The notes beneath the pieces were generated by a model. It saw only the letters and a list, made by a program, of their open reading frames with translations. It was not told the origin of the DNA and did no database searches. From Bacteroidales bacterium UBA4360 (lineage in GTDB: Bacteria; Bacteroidota; Bacteroidia; Bacteroidales; UBA932): a DNA stretch of 64,000 nt. Location of the stretch: the NCBI GenBank assembly GCA_002393945.1, contig DGSO01000019.1:62001-126000 (forward strand). The letters run 5' to 3'. How positions within the stretch are numbered: position 1 is the stretch's first letter; every line of letters starts with the position of its first letter. Shown here one piece after another: positions 8,223 through 16,890 of this stretch. The translations under genes and the position numbers were made by a program.

Positions 8223-8789
8223 ATGGCAAGAAGAAAATTTGAAGCAATCGGTTCCACGGCGGACATTGCATTCCTCCTGCTCTGCTACTTCCTCATGACC
8301 ACAACCATGGGTGAGCAGACCGGTCTGCAGCGTCGTCTTCCCCCGATTCCTGACTCTCAGCAGGCTCAGGATCAGCAGGTGAACCGCCGAAACATCATCA
8401 TCGTCAGAATCAACTCTGCCGATAAGCTGTTTGCCGGTAGCGATGCCATGGATATCTCCCTGCTCAAGGACAAGATCAAAGAGTTCCTCACCAACCCTAC
8501 AAACTCCCCTTCCCTTCCCGAGAAGGAACCCAAGGAGATTGAAGGTAAGACCTACATGGTTTCCAAGGGCGTTATCTCCCTGCAGAATGACCGTGGTACA
8601 AGTTACCAGGCATACCTAGCAGTGCAGAACGAACTCGTGAAAGCAGTTAACGAACTCCGTGACGAATTCGCCCGCGCAAACTTCGGCAAGAAGTTCTCCC
8701 GCCTGAGCGAAGAAGAGCAGGACATTGTCAAGAAGGCAGTTCCTCAGAACATTTCTGAGGCAGAGCCCAAGGAAGTGAAAAAACGTTAA
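8223..8789 (+). CDS. exbD: ExbD/TolR family protein (first copy)
   Basis: A 188-residue biopolymer transport protein. The single N-terminal membrane helix STADIAFLLLCYFLMTT (residues 11-27) carries the conserved proton-accepting aspartate D14, followed by a periplasmic domain (RRNIIIVRINSADKLFAG). The domain is longer than in E. coli ExbD, with a charged C-terminal tail ending in PKEVKKR. It pairs with ExbB and with the second ExbD next door; two unequal ExbD copies are common in Bacteroidota and may form a heteromeric stator. Confidence 0.9.
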   Translation: MARRKFEAIGSTADIAFLLLCYFLMTTTMGEQTGLQRRLPPIPDSQQAQDQQVNRRNIIIVRINSADKLFAGSDAMDISLLKDKIKEFLTNPTNSPSLPEKEPKEIEGKTYMVSKGVISLQNDRGTSYQAYLAVQNELVKAVNELRDEFARANFGKKFSRLSEEEQDIVKKAVPQNISEAEPKEVKKR

Positions 8790-8804
8790 AGGAGGATTAA
8801 GATT

Positions 8805-9281
8805 ATGTCAAAATTTGGAAGTTCCAGCAATAAGAAGGAAGTCCCTCAGGCATCGTCCAACTCCCTTTCCGATATCGTGTTCATGCTCCTCTTCTTCTTC
8901 ATGGTTACAACCCAGATGCGTGAGACAGAGAACAAGGTTCTCGTAAAGCTCCCCGAAGCATCTGAAGTTGCCAAGCTTGAAAGAAAGGACCTGAGCGCCA
9001 ATATCAACATCGGTACTCCTATGCGCCAGTATCAGGCACTCTATGGTACCGATGCACGTATCCAGCTCAATGACTCCTTCAAGACAATTGCCGACATTCG
9101 TGACTTCATCGCCTCTGAGCGTGACGCCATGAGCGAAGCTGAACGCTCCCTCATGACCGTGAGCCTCAGGGTAGACCAGGATGTCCGAATGGGTATCGTC
9201 TCCGATGTAAAACAGGAGCTGCGCCGCTGCTCCGCCCTTAAGATTATGTATTCTGCCCGTAAACCCGGCGGAGGAAAATAA
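8805..9281 (+). CDS. exbD: ExbD/TolR family protein (second copy)
   Basis: A 158-residue ExbD paralogue. The membrane helix LSDIVFMLLFFFMVTT starts near residue 22 and contains the key aspartate. The periplasmic part ends in DVKQELRRCSALKIMYSARK, the typical C-terminal ExbD strand. A purine-rich GGAGGATTAAG precedes its ATG, a rare Shine-Dalgarno-like site in this window. It is the last gene of the operon, followed within 20 bases by a strong hairpin terminator. Confidence 0.9.
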   Translation: MSKFGSSSNKKEVPQASSNSLSDIVFMLLFFFMVTTQMRETENKVLVKLPEASEVAKLERKDLSANINIGTPMRQYQALYGTDARIQLNDSFKTIADIRDFIASERDAMSEAERSLMTVSLRVDQDVRMGIVSDVKQELRRCSALKIMYSARKPGGGK

Positions 9282-9300
9282 TCCAAGGATATAAACAATG

Positions 9301-9337
9301 CAATAATGCCGGCCCATCGAGGCCGGCATTGTTGTTT
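9301..9337. terminator. bidirectional rho-independent terminator
   Basis: A 14-base stem with one G-T pair (CAATAATGCCGGCC, 9301-9314, with GGCCGGCATTGTTG, 9321-9334) and a six-base loop. It is followed on the plus strand by TTT. It lies between the end of the exbD operon and the end of the leftward LacI-family gene, and can serve both. Confidence 0.8.
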
Positions 9338-10350
9338 CAGCAGCTTTCCCTCACAACCAGGGTGGGGCGTATGAGCTGTTGCACCGGTGCCGGATGCGGG
9401 AGTCCTGCGCGGCGTGCTTCCATGAAGGAAAAGAGAGTGCTCACCGCTATTTCTCCGGCTTCCTGCAGGGGCTGTTCCACCCTTGTAACTGCCGGATTCA
9501 TGAAATCGAGGAAGCCGTTATTATCATAGGAAATGACGCCTACATCCTTCCCTTCCGTTATCCCAAGCCTCCTAAGAGCCGAAATCGTCCCAAGAAGGAT
9601 GGTCGAACTGAACGCGAATACCGCATCAAAGGCTTTGGGATTGCCGGAAAAGGCGGCGAGGGCTTCCCTGCGCCCGTTTTCGACAGAGAAGGCATCTCCC
9701 CTTACCTGGTTCTCTATCCCCCTTTCATTCAACGCGGTCAGGAAGCCGCGTACCCTTTCCCTGTTAGGCATGGAGGCAGGAACGCCCTGTATGGCAAGGA
9801 TCCTCTTGTAGCCCTTGTCGGCAAGATACTTTGCCGCCATATATGCGCCGGCATAGTTGTCGGTACACACATAGGAAAGGCTTGTCTTTTCAAAATAACG
9901 GTCTATGAGGACAAGGGGAATGTCCTGGCTCACACGCTCATGGTACTCCGGAGAAGAGGCGACCGGGACGGCTATTATTCCGTCCACGTTGCGGTCCTGG
10001 AACATTTCGAGAGCCTGGATTTCTTCCTCCGGCGTTTCACGGGAGTCGGCAAGGAGGGTATGGTATCCGCGCTGGCTGAGCTGGGCGGTGATTACGCTTG
10101 CAAGGGTTGCGAAAAACGGGTTGTCTATGCCGGGAACAACCAGGCCGACGGTCTGGCTCTGACGGGTGCGCAAACTTTGCGCAACAAGGTTCGGCCTGTA
10201 GTTGCAGCGATGAGCTTCCTCCGTCACTTTTGCAATTGCCTCAGCGCTGATTCGGTACTTTTCGGCCTTTCCGGAAAGAACGCGCGATACGGTGGATACA
10301 GAGTACCCGGTGCGCTCTGAAATTGCTGCAAGATTGTTTTTGTTACCCAT
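9337..10350 (-). CDS. LacI family transcriptional regulator of the ribose-type locus
   Basis: A 337-residue repressor. The N-terminal helix-turn-helix is LAAISERTGYSVSTVSRVLSG (about residues 7-27), followed by the hinge helix NYRPNLVAQSLR and a periplasmic-binding-protein-like effector domain (GLVVPGIDNPFFA, NVDGIIAVP, DVGVISYDNN). It is divergent from a ribokinase gene across 132 bases that hold two copies of a palindrome (10353-10368 and 10440-10455), the expected operator arrangement for autoregulation plus control of the operon. The effector is inferred to be ribose or a ribose derivative because the first target gene is a ribokinase. Confidence 0.93.
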   Translation of the reverse strand: MGNKNNLAAISERTGYSVSTVSRVLSGKAEKYRISAEAIAKVTEEAHRCNYRPNLVAQSLRTRQSQTVGLVVPGIDNPFFATLASVITAQLSQRGYHTLLADSRETPEEEIQALEMFQDRNVDGIIAVPVASSPEYHERVSQDIPLVLIDRYFEKTSLSYVCTDNYAGAYMAAKYLADKGYKRILAIQGVPASMPNRERVRGFLTALNERGIENQVRGDAFSVENGRREALAAFSGNPKAFDAVFAFSSTILLGTISALRRLGITEGKDVGVISYDNNGFLDFMNPAVTRVEQPLQEAGEIAVSTLFSFMEARRAGLPHPAPVQQLIRPTLVVRESC

Positions 10351-10352
10351 AA

Positions 10353-10368
10353 GCGAAATCGTTTGCGC
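10353..10368. promoter_or_regulatory. candidate LacI-family operator 1
   Basis: GCGAAATCGTTTGCGC is an imperfect palindrome centred on CG. It matches the reverse complement of the site at 10440-10455 in 14 of 16 positions. It lies just downstream of the leftward -7 element and abuts the regulator start codon, a position suited to autorepression. Confidence 0.7.
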
Positions 10369-10370
10369 TA

Positions 10371-10378
10371 CAAAGTTA
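10371..10378 (-). promoter_or_regulatory. -7 promoter element for the LacI-family gene
   Basis: CAAAGTTA reads TAACTTTG on the minus strand, an exact match to TAnnTTTG. It is 20 bases upstream of the regulator start codon and directly abuts operator 1, so bound repressor would block initiation. No clear -33 element was seen. Confidence 0.6.
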
Positions 10379-10420
10379 AATTTTTTTCTAACAGCGTGTA
10401 CAATTATAAAAAATTTTTTC

Positions 10421-10428
10421 TACATTTG
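10421..10428 (+). promoter_or_regulatory. -7 promoter element for the ribokinase operon
   Basis: TACATTTG matches TAnnTTTG exactly and lies 55 bases before the ribokinase ATG. The predicted start of transcription, about seven bases on, falls just before operator 2 (10440-10455). No strong -33 TTTG is visible, as would suit a regulated promoter. Confidence 0.6.
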
Positions 10429-10439
10429 TAAAAGACCAT

Positions 10440-10455
10440 GCACAAACGATTGCGC
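10440..10455. promoter_or_regulatory. candidate LacI-family operator 2
   Basis: GCACAAACGATTGCGC, whose reverse complement GCGCAATCGTTTGTGC shares 14 of 16 positions with operator 1. It lies immediately downstream of the predicted transcription start of the ribokinase operon, a typical roadblock position for a LacI-type repressor. The 87-base centre-to-centre distance to operator 1 would allow looping. Confidence 0.7.
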
Positions 10456-10482
10456 AAAACAGCATAATCAATAACACCAAAT

Positions 10483-11388
10483 ATGAGTAAAAAAGGTATC
10501 CTCGTCATAGGCAGCAGCAATACTGACATGACAGTCAAAACCAAAGCCCTTCCCCGTCCCGGAGAAACCGTCCTTGGCGGTGTCTTTACCATGGGAGCCG
10601 GCGGCAAGGGTGCGAACCAGGCAGTGGCGGCACAGCGCCTTGGAGGCGACGTGAAGTTCATCTGCAAGGTTGGAAAGGACATTTTCGGAGACAACTCCAT
10701 CGCACAGTACGAAAAGGAAGGGCTGGACACAAGCGGCATCTTCCGTTCCGAACTTCCTTCCGGCGTTGCCCTTATTTCCGTGGATGAGCACGCGGAAAAC
10801 TGCATCGTGGTGGCCTCCGGCGCAAACGGGGACCTCACCGAGGCCGACATCGAAGCCTCCCGCGGAGACCTCGAAAACTGCGGCATACTCCTGCTCCAGC
10901 TCGAAAGCCCTATCGGCAGCGTTCTCAAGGCAGCGAAGATTGCACACGAGGCCGGAGCAACGGTGGTCCTGAACCCCGCTCCCGCCTGTCCCCTTCCGGA
11001 AGAAATCTTCCGTTACATCGACCTCTTCATTCCCAACGAGACAGAGCTTTCCTCGTTCAGCGGCATCCCCGTGGCCGATATCGCATCGGCAGAAAAGGCA
11101 GCATCGGCAATGCAGGCAAAGGGCGTAGGGAAGCTCATTGTCACAATGGGGAGCAAGGGGGCGCTAATCTGCGAAGGCGGTCCATCCGTATTCGTCCCGG
11201 CACATAAAGTGAAGGCAGTTGACACCACCGCAGCGGGAGACACTTTCTGCGGAGCTCTCTGCGTAGCTGTTTCCGAGGGAAAGACTCTCAAGGAAGCTAC
11301 GGAGTTTGCCACGGCGGCATCGGCCCTTACGGTGCAGAAGATGGGAGCCCAGAATTCCATCCCGTTCAGAAAAGAAATTAACCTTTAA
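10483..11388 (+). CDS. rbsK: ribokinase (PfkB family)
   Basis: A 301-residue cytoplasmic sugar kinase, the usual ribokinase length. The N-terminal substrate motif is GSSNTDMTVKTKALPRPGET with GAGGKGANQAVAAQRLG near residue 38. The C-terminal catalytic motif is DTTAAGDTFCGAL, whose AAGD aspartate is the base. It would phosphorylate D-ribose to ribose 5-phosphate with ATP. As the first gene of the LacI-controlled operon, it is the best clue that the imported substrate releases ribose. Some related PfkB kinases use nucleosides or deoxyribose, so sugar specificity needs testing. Confidence 0.93.
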   Translation: MSKKGILVIGSSNTDMTVKTKALPRPGETVLGGVFTMGAGGKGANQAVAAQRLGGDVKFICKVGKDIFGDNSIAQYEKEGLDTSGIFRSELPSGVALISVDEHAENCIVVASGANGDLTEADIEASRGDLENCGILLLQLESPIGSVLKAAKIAHEAGATVVLNPAPACPLPEEIFRYIDLFIPNETELSSFSGIPVADIASAEKAASAMQAKGVGKLIVTMGSKGALICEGGPSVFVPAHKVKAVDTTAAGDTFCGALCVAVSEGKTLKEATEFATAASALTVQKMGAQNSIPFRKEINL

Positions 11389-11400
11389 AGTAATAACGCT

Positions 11401-12414
11401 ATGTTTATCGTCGGAAGTTATTCGCTTGCAGTAGTATTCTGCTTTATTACCATGCTCTGCTGGGGTTCCTGGGGAAACACCCAGAAACTGGCAGCAAAGA
11501 GCTGGAGGTACGAACTCTTCTACTGGGACTATGTCATCGGCATGGTTCTGTTTTCCCTCCTTCTGGCTTTCACCGCCGGTTCCATCGGCTCTGAAGGACG
11601 TCCTTTCCTCCAGGACCTTGGCCAGGCAAGTTGGGCAAGCATCGGCTGGGTGCTCCTTGGCGCCGTTGTCTTCAACGTCTCCAACATCCTCCTTTCGGCC
11701 TCAACCTCAATCGCCGGCATGGCAGTTGCCTTCCCTCTCGGTGTGGGCATAGCGCTTGTAATGGGCGTACTTAACAACATCCTCCTCCACCCCGTAGCAG
11801 GCCAGAACACAACTCTTCTTTGGGTTGGTGTAGCGCTCGTGGTGATCGCCGTTATCTGCAACGGCATTGCATCGGGCAAGGTATCCAACGACCAGAAAGA
11901 TCCGGCGCAGAACCGCAAGGGCATCATCCTCGCAGTATGCGCAGGTCTCATCATGTCCTTCTTCTCCGCACTTGTCTACAACGGCGTAGACCTTGACAAC
12001 TTCGCCGCTCCTGCAGCCGGCAAGGTCACACCTTACACTGCAATGGTAATCTTCTCCATCGGCGTGTTCCTGAGCAACATCATCGTGAACACCATAGTCA
12101 TGAAGAAGCCCTTCGTGGGAGAACCTGTCACTTACAAGCAGTACTTTGCGGGCAGCTTCCCCACACACCTTGTGGGCATGCTCGGCGGCGCCATCTGGGG
12201 CCTTGGTACTGCACTTAACTACATCTCTGCCGGACAGGCAGGCGCCGCAGTTTCCTACGCACTCGGCCAGGGAGCTCCCATGATCGCCGCAATCTGGGGC
12301 GTATTCGTCTGGAAGGAATTCAAGGGCGCCGGCAAGAACGTCTACGGCCTCCTGGGCCTCATGTTCGCCCTGTTCATCGCCGGCCTCGCCTGTATCGTAG
12401 TTGCTGGAATGTAA
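11401..12414 (+). CDS. GRP/RhaT-like sugar transporter
   Basis: A 337-residue inner-membrane protein with about ten hydrophobic helices. It starts SYSLAVVFCFITMLCWGSWGNTQKLA, a stretch typical of the drug/metabolite-transporter superfamily GRP sugar-uptake proteins, and repeats the fold with LVGMLGGAIWGLGTALNYISAGQAGAAVSYALGQGAPMIAA. In the context of ribokinase, it is likely to carry ribose, or a nucleoside released in the periplasm, into the cytoplasm. It lies 12 bases after the kinase and 12 bases before susC, so the three should be cotranscribed. Confidence 0.85.
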   Translation: MFIVGSYSLAVVFCFITMLCWGSWGNTQKLAAKSWRYELFYWDYVIGMVLFSLLLAFTAGSIGSEGRPFLQDLGQASWASIGWVLLGAVVFNVSNILLSASTSIAGMAVAFPLGVGIALVMGVLNNILLHPVAGQNTTLLWVGVALVVIAVICNGIASGKVSNDQKDPAQNRKGIILAVCAGLIMSFFSALVYNGVDLDNFAAPAAGKVTPYTAMVIFSIGVFLSNIIVNTIVMKKPFVGEPVTYKQYFAGSFPTHLVGMLGGAIWGLGTALNYISAGQAGAAVSYALGQGAPMIAAIWGVFVWKEFKGAGKNVYGLLGLMFALFIAGLACIVVAGM

Positions 12415-12426
12415 TATTATTAAGGT

Positions 12427-15333
12427 ATGAGAACATTCAAGAGTATCATTCTTGCCTTTGCCGCCCTCATCTCCGGAGTCACGGCCTTTGCGCAGGGCAA
12501 GAACATATCCGGAAAGGTTGCCGATGAAAGAGGCGACGCCCTTCCCGGTGCAACTGTCGTAGTATCCGGAACAAAAGCCTATGCCATCACTGACATTGAT
12601 GGCAAATATACCCTCCAGGCCCGTCAGGGACAGGAAATCACCGTGAGCTACCTGGGCTATGATGACTACGTATTCACCGTAGGCACGGGCTCGGTATACA
12701 ACATCTCCATGCAGCCCTCCGAAGCTACCATGCTCAACGAATCCGTAGCCATCGGTTACGGCACCACCACGAAGAAGGAAGTTACCGGATCGGTGGTGAG
12801 TCTTAAGAGCGACGATTTTGACAAGGGGTCGTTTACATCCGCTGCAGGCATGCTGCAAGGCAAAGTCGCCGGCCTTTCCGTAACCAACCCGGACGGCGGA
12901 GATCCTAACAGCTCATATGAGATTCTGCTTCGCGGTACCAATACGCTCAGTGCCGGACAGGGTCCGCTTATTATCATCGATGGCGTTGTTGGTGCCGATA
13001 TCCGCACTATCAACTTCCAGGAAGTTGAATCAATCGACGTCCTCAAAGATGGTTCTGCTGCTGCCATTTACGGAACACGCGGTACTAACGGCGTGCTCAT
13101 CATAACGACAAAAAGGGCAAAAGCAGGAAGCACTTCTGTAACATATGACGGGCAGGTTTCCGTTCAGACTGTAAGATCAAGGGCTGTTCCTATGAACGCC
13201 GAGCAATTCGCCAGCACAATCAACACATATCGCCCCGAAAACGCAAACAAGCTTTATGGTGCAGACACCGATTGGTTTGATGCCGTTACCCGTACTCCAA
13301 TCAGCCACAAGCACAATCTGGCCATTGCCGGAGGCTCCGACAAGTTCAGCCACCGTACTGTCTTGAACATTGAAAAGAATCAGGGTATCCTAAAGACAAA
13401 TGATGCTGACAAATATCTTTTCAAGACAAATATCAGACAAGAAGCACTTGAAGGTTGGCTTGTTTTCGACGGTAATATCAGTTATGTAAAACGCAAATAC
13501 AACGGTGCCAGATACGGAATCTTCCGTCAGGCATTCTTCCACAATCCCACAGAGCCAATTTACGATGAGGCGAATGTAGATGGCGGAGGATACTTTACCA
13601 AGACGGAGTCCATGGATTACTACAACCCTGTCGCCATGCTGAACGAGAGGGACAGCAGAACAGAAGTGGACGATATCGGTGTAAATGGGCGCGTTACGCT
13701 CAACATCTTGCCCGTTAAAGGCTTGAAGTGGGACAACTTTGTAAGTTACGGTATCCAAAGATATGAAAACAGAGATTACAGGACACGCTTCTATCCCGGA
13801 GAAACCGGAAAACGAGGAACTGCTGAAATTTCCAATGCAAAGGACACCGATATCCAATACGAAAGCACGTTGCAGTATAACAAGTCAATCGGAGAGCATC
13901 ATATCCAGGCTGTAGCCGGTTATGCATTCCAGGAATTGGAATCCAGCAGCAGTTACATGTCAAACTACGGTTTTGACCTTGACTTTTTCAAGACTGACAA
14001 TATCGGAGCCGGCAGTGCCATAAAAAGTGCAAAGGGTGAAATGTCATCTTCGAGGGAAGGCAGTCGCTATGTGGCATTCTTCGGTCGCGCCATGTATAAC
14101 TATGCAGAGAAATATATGGCTTCGCTATCTCTCAGATATGACGGTTCTTCACGCTTCGGCATAAACAACAAATGGGCTCTTTTCCCTGCAATAAGTCTGG
14201 GCTGGAGAATCACTCAGGAACCATTCATGAAACAGCTGACATGGATTGACGAGCTGAAACTCAGAGCCGGTTTCGGCATGACCGGCAATCAGGATTTCTC
14301 CAACTATCAGTCCATTCTGCGCGTAGAGCCTGTCGGCTACTTCTACTACGACGGGAAATGGTCCAATGCATATGCTCCGTCAAGCAATGCCAACCCCGAC
14401 CTGCAATGGGAGAAGAAGAGCGAATGGAATGTCGGTGTCGATTTCTCATTCTTGAAAGGGCGCCTGGGGGGAACTATTGATTATTACTACCGCCTGACAA
14501 GCAACCTGCTTTACAATTATAAGGTTCCTGTACCTCCATACGATTATGAAAGGTATTTCACCAATGTAGGTGCCATTTCCAACAGTGGTCTGGAAATCAC
14601 GCTGTTCGGTGATCCAGTCAAAACCAAGAATGTCGAATGGAATACTTCATTTGTATTTGCAACCAACAAGAACAAACTCATTTCTTTCACCAATGAAGAA
14701 TTTCAGGGACAGGAGTATCGTATAGCATGGCTCAGCACACCTCTTGGTGCCAACTGCCAGCGCCTGATTGAGGGGGAAAGCATCGGCACATTCTACGGAC
14801 CGCAATTCACTAAATTCAGCGGAGATGGCAACCAGAAGTTGAAATATATCGATCAGAACGAATGGATTAATCTTGGTTCTGCATATCCCGACTTCACACT
14901 AGGTTGGAGCAACACCGTAAGAATTGGCCAGTTCTCCGTAAGCGCCACATTGAGAGGCGCTTTTGGAGGAAAAGCTTACAACCAGCTTCGCGCCCTGTAT
15001 GAGAACATAAGTGAACTTGGCCAGAAAAACGTACTTGCTTCCTGGCTCAATTACACCGAATACACAGGTAAGGTTGTCTATTCAGACCGCTGTCTGGAAG
15101 ATGCCACTTATGTCAAACTGGACAACGTGACCCTTTCATACGATGTGCCTTTAAAGAACAAATATATCAAAGGGCTGAGATTCTACGCAACTGGACAGAA
15201 CCTGATCTGCGTAACCGGATACACCGGTGTTGACCCCGAAGTCCGCTTGTCCGGTCTTACTCCAGGTATTGAGGGAACCAGCTACTACCCCCGTACCAGA
15301 ATGTTCACCATTGGTGCCAACGTAAAGTTCTAA
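12427..15333 (+). CDS. SusC/RagA-type TonB-dependent outer-membrane importer
   Basis: A 968-residue outer-membrane transporter. After a signal peptide (ALISGVTAFAQG) comes a carboxypeptidase-like regulatory domain (ISGKVADERGDALPGATVVVSG, residues 27-110). The plug domain follows, with MLQGKVAGLSV, IRGT-like LRGTNTLSAGQGPLIIIDG and VLKDGSAAAIYGTRGTNGVLIITTK (about 115-240), and then the beta-barrel ending in the terminal strand RMFTIGANVKF. There is no N-terminal STN domain, so no anti-sigma signalling is expected; control is by the LacI protein. It pairs with the SusD gene 4 bases downstream. Confidence 0.96.
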   Translation: MRTFKSIILAFAALISGVTAFAQGKNISGKVADERGDALPGATVVVSGTKAYAITDIDGKYTLQARQGQEITVSYLGYDDYVFTVGTGSVYNISMQPSEATMLNESVAIGYGTTTKKEVTGSVVSLKSDDFDKGSFTSAAGMLQGKVAGLSVTNPDGGDPNSSYEILLRGTNTLSAGQGPLIIIDGVVGADIRTINFQEVESIDVLKDGSAAAIYGTRGTNGVLIITTKRAKAGSTSVTYDGQVSVQTVRSRAVPMNAEQFASTINTYRPENANKLYGADTDWFDAVTRTPISHKHNLAIAGGSDKFSHRTVLNIEKNQGILKTNDADKYLFKTNIRQEALEGWLVFDGNISYVKRKYNGARYGIFRQAFFHNPTEPIYDEANVDGGGYFTKTESMDYYNPVAMLNERDSRTEVDDIGVNGRVTLNILPVKGLKWDNFVSYGIQRYENRDYRTRFYPGETGKRGTAEISNAKDTDIQYESTLQYNKSIGEHHIQAVAGYAFQELESSSSYMSNYGFDLDFFKTDNIGAGSAIKSAKGEMSSSREGSRYVAFFGRAMYNYAEKYMASLSLRYDGSSRFGINNKWALFPAISLGWRITQEPFMKQLTWIDELKLRAGFGMTGNQDFSNYQSILRVEPVGYFYYDGKWSNAYAPSSNANPDLQWEKKSEWNVGVDFSFLKGRLGGTIDYYYRLTSNLLYNYKVPVPPYDYERYFTNVGAISNSGLEITLFGDPVKTKNVEWNTSFVFATNKNKLISFTNEEFQGQEYRIAWLSTPLGANCQRLIEGESIGTFYGPQFTKFSGDGNQKLKYIDQNEWINLGSAYPDFTLGWSNTVRIGQFSVSATLRGAFGGKAYNQLRALYENISELGQKNVLASWLNYTEYTGKVVYSDRCLEDATYVKLDNVTLSYDVPLKNKYIKGLRFYATGQNLICVTGYTGVDPEVRLSGLTPGIEGTSYYPRTRMFTIGANVKF

Positions 15334-15337
15334 GGTT

Positions 15338-16888
15338 ATGAAAAAGTTATTCATTATAACATTTGCAGCAATCGCCGCTGCCGCTTGCACAAACCTTGAC
15401 GAGCATCTTTACTCACAAATCTCCAAAGAAGAGTTCATGAAGAATGATGCCGTAATCGCACAATACACTTCCAGGCCTTATACCAAACTTCAGAACTGGG
15501 GAGAAGAACAGAGCTACTGGACCCTCGTGCTTCAGATAGGCAATGAAATGGCTGTTCCGAAGTCATGGGATAAAAGCTGGGGAGAAGAGCGCTATGTAGA
15601 GCTCCAGACCCATAATATCACAACCAGTAACAAATTGGTTGGGACAGGCTGGGATTTCTGCTTCAATGGTATATCTGCATGTAACGATGCTATTTACGAG
15701 CTGCAAAAACTGGAACAGAATGAAACTGTTAAGCGCAACATTGCCGAGTGCCGAATTCTAAGAGTCTACTATTACTTTATGGCGGTAGACCTTTGGGGAC
15801 AGGTCCCATTCTCAATAGACAAAACTGTCACTACTCTTCCGGAAGTGAAGACCAGAGCGCAAATGTATGATTTCATGGAAAATGAGATTACCGCTTGCAT
15901 GGGAGATCTTATCGAAACTCCTTCTGCAGCAACCTATGGCCGTGTAACCAAAGATGTAGCGAAATTCCTGCTTGCGAAACTGTACATCAACGCGGAAGTG
16001 TTCAACGGAACAGCGAAATGGAAAGAGGCCGGTGACATTTGCAAGGAGATCATGGACAGTGGTCATTTCAGGCTCACTTCTTCATATTCCCAGAATTTTG
16101 CCATCCAGAACGAAAACTCATCAGAGGCAATTCTTGCAATCCCCTATAGCACAGTTTACACATCCCATACATTCTATCCCTTTGTCCTGACCCTGAACAG
16201 CGACCTTCTGCCACTATTCAATATCAGTGCCGGCACATGGAATGGTACACATATGGGGCAGCCTGATTTCATGGCTCGTTATGATGCAAATGATATAAGG
16301 AAAGCTGAGACCTGGCTCTTTGGCGATATCTACGACTTGAACGGCCAGCGTTGGACAATCGAGGACGGCGTTGACGCAAACAATAAGCCTATAATCAAGG
16401 AGTACTCCCTGATTGATACACCTATCGAAGAAAGCCACTTCCGCAGCGGCCTGGACCGCATGGAAGGCGCCCGTATAATCAAGTGGCCATACCAGACGGA
16501 CGGATCCCTTACATCTTATTCAGTTGATATGGAGAACGACTTCATCCTCATGCGATATGCAGATGTCGTGCTGATGTATGTTGAATGCCTTCTCCGCCAG
16601 GGCAAAACCCTTGAAGCATCATTGGTGCCTGAATTCATGGAAATACGCACCCGAGCCGGCCTGCTGCCGTTCACGGCCTTGAATCTCACCCTTGACACCT
16701 TCTTTGAAGAGCGTCAGAAAGAAATGGCTCTGGAAGGATGGGTACACAATGACCTTGTCCGCTTTGGGAAGTATCTGGATGCATGGTGGGCCAAACCTGC
16801 CGACAGCCATCCCGGACATATCCTTCTTCCTATTCCTGAAGACAAACGCGGCGCAAATCCCAACCTTGGTCAAAACCCCGGATATTGA
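15338..16888 (+). CDS. SusD/RagB family surface nutrient-binding lipoprotein
   Basis: A 516-residue lipoprotein with lipobox AAAAC (Cys17) that forms the lid over the SusC barrel. SusD features are NDAIYELQKLEQNETVKRNIAECRILRVYYYFMAVDLWGQVPF (the TPR-like core helix, quoted in parts), LAKLYINAEVF, and the C-terminal block LEASLVPEFMEIRTRAGL, EERQKEMALEGWVHNDLVRFGKY and LLPIPEDKRGANPNLGQNPGY. The substrate is unknown but is presumably the ribose-containing compound handled by the downstream glycohydrolases. It begins 4 bases after susC and ends 2 bases before the next gene. Confidence 0.95.
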   Translation: MKKLFIITFAAIAAAACTNLDEHLYSQISKEEFMKNDAVIAQYTSRPYTKLQNWGEEQSYWTLVLQIGNEMAVPKSWDKSWGEERYVELQTHNITTSNKLVGTGWDFCFNGISACNDAIYELQKLEQNETVKRNIAECRILRVYYYFMAVDLWGQVPFSIDKTVTTLPEVKTRAQMYDFMENEITACMGDLIETPSAATYGRVTKDVAKFLLAKLYINAEVFNGTAKWKEAGDICKEIMDSGHFRLTSSYSQNFAIQNENSSEAILAIPYSTVYTSHTFYPFVLTLNSDLLPLFNISAGTWNGTHMGQPDFMARYDANDIRKAETWLFGDIYDLNGQRWTIEDGVDANNKPIIKEYSLIDTPIEESHFRSGLDRMEGARIIKWPYQTDGSLTSYSVDMENDFILMRYADVVLMYVECLLRQGKTLEASLVPEFMEIRTRAGLLPFTALNLTLDTFFEERQKEMALEGWVHNDLVRFGKYLDAWWAKPADSHPGHILLPIPEDKRGANPNLGQNPGY

Positions 16889-16890
16889 TT

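Noticed and set aside
11707..12858. 383-residue open frame on the minus strand
   Set aside because: Antisense to the transporter and the start of susC; no signal, helix pattern or motif.
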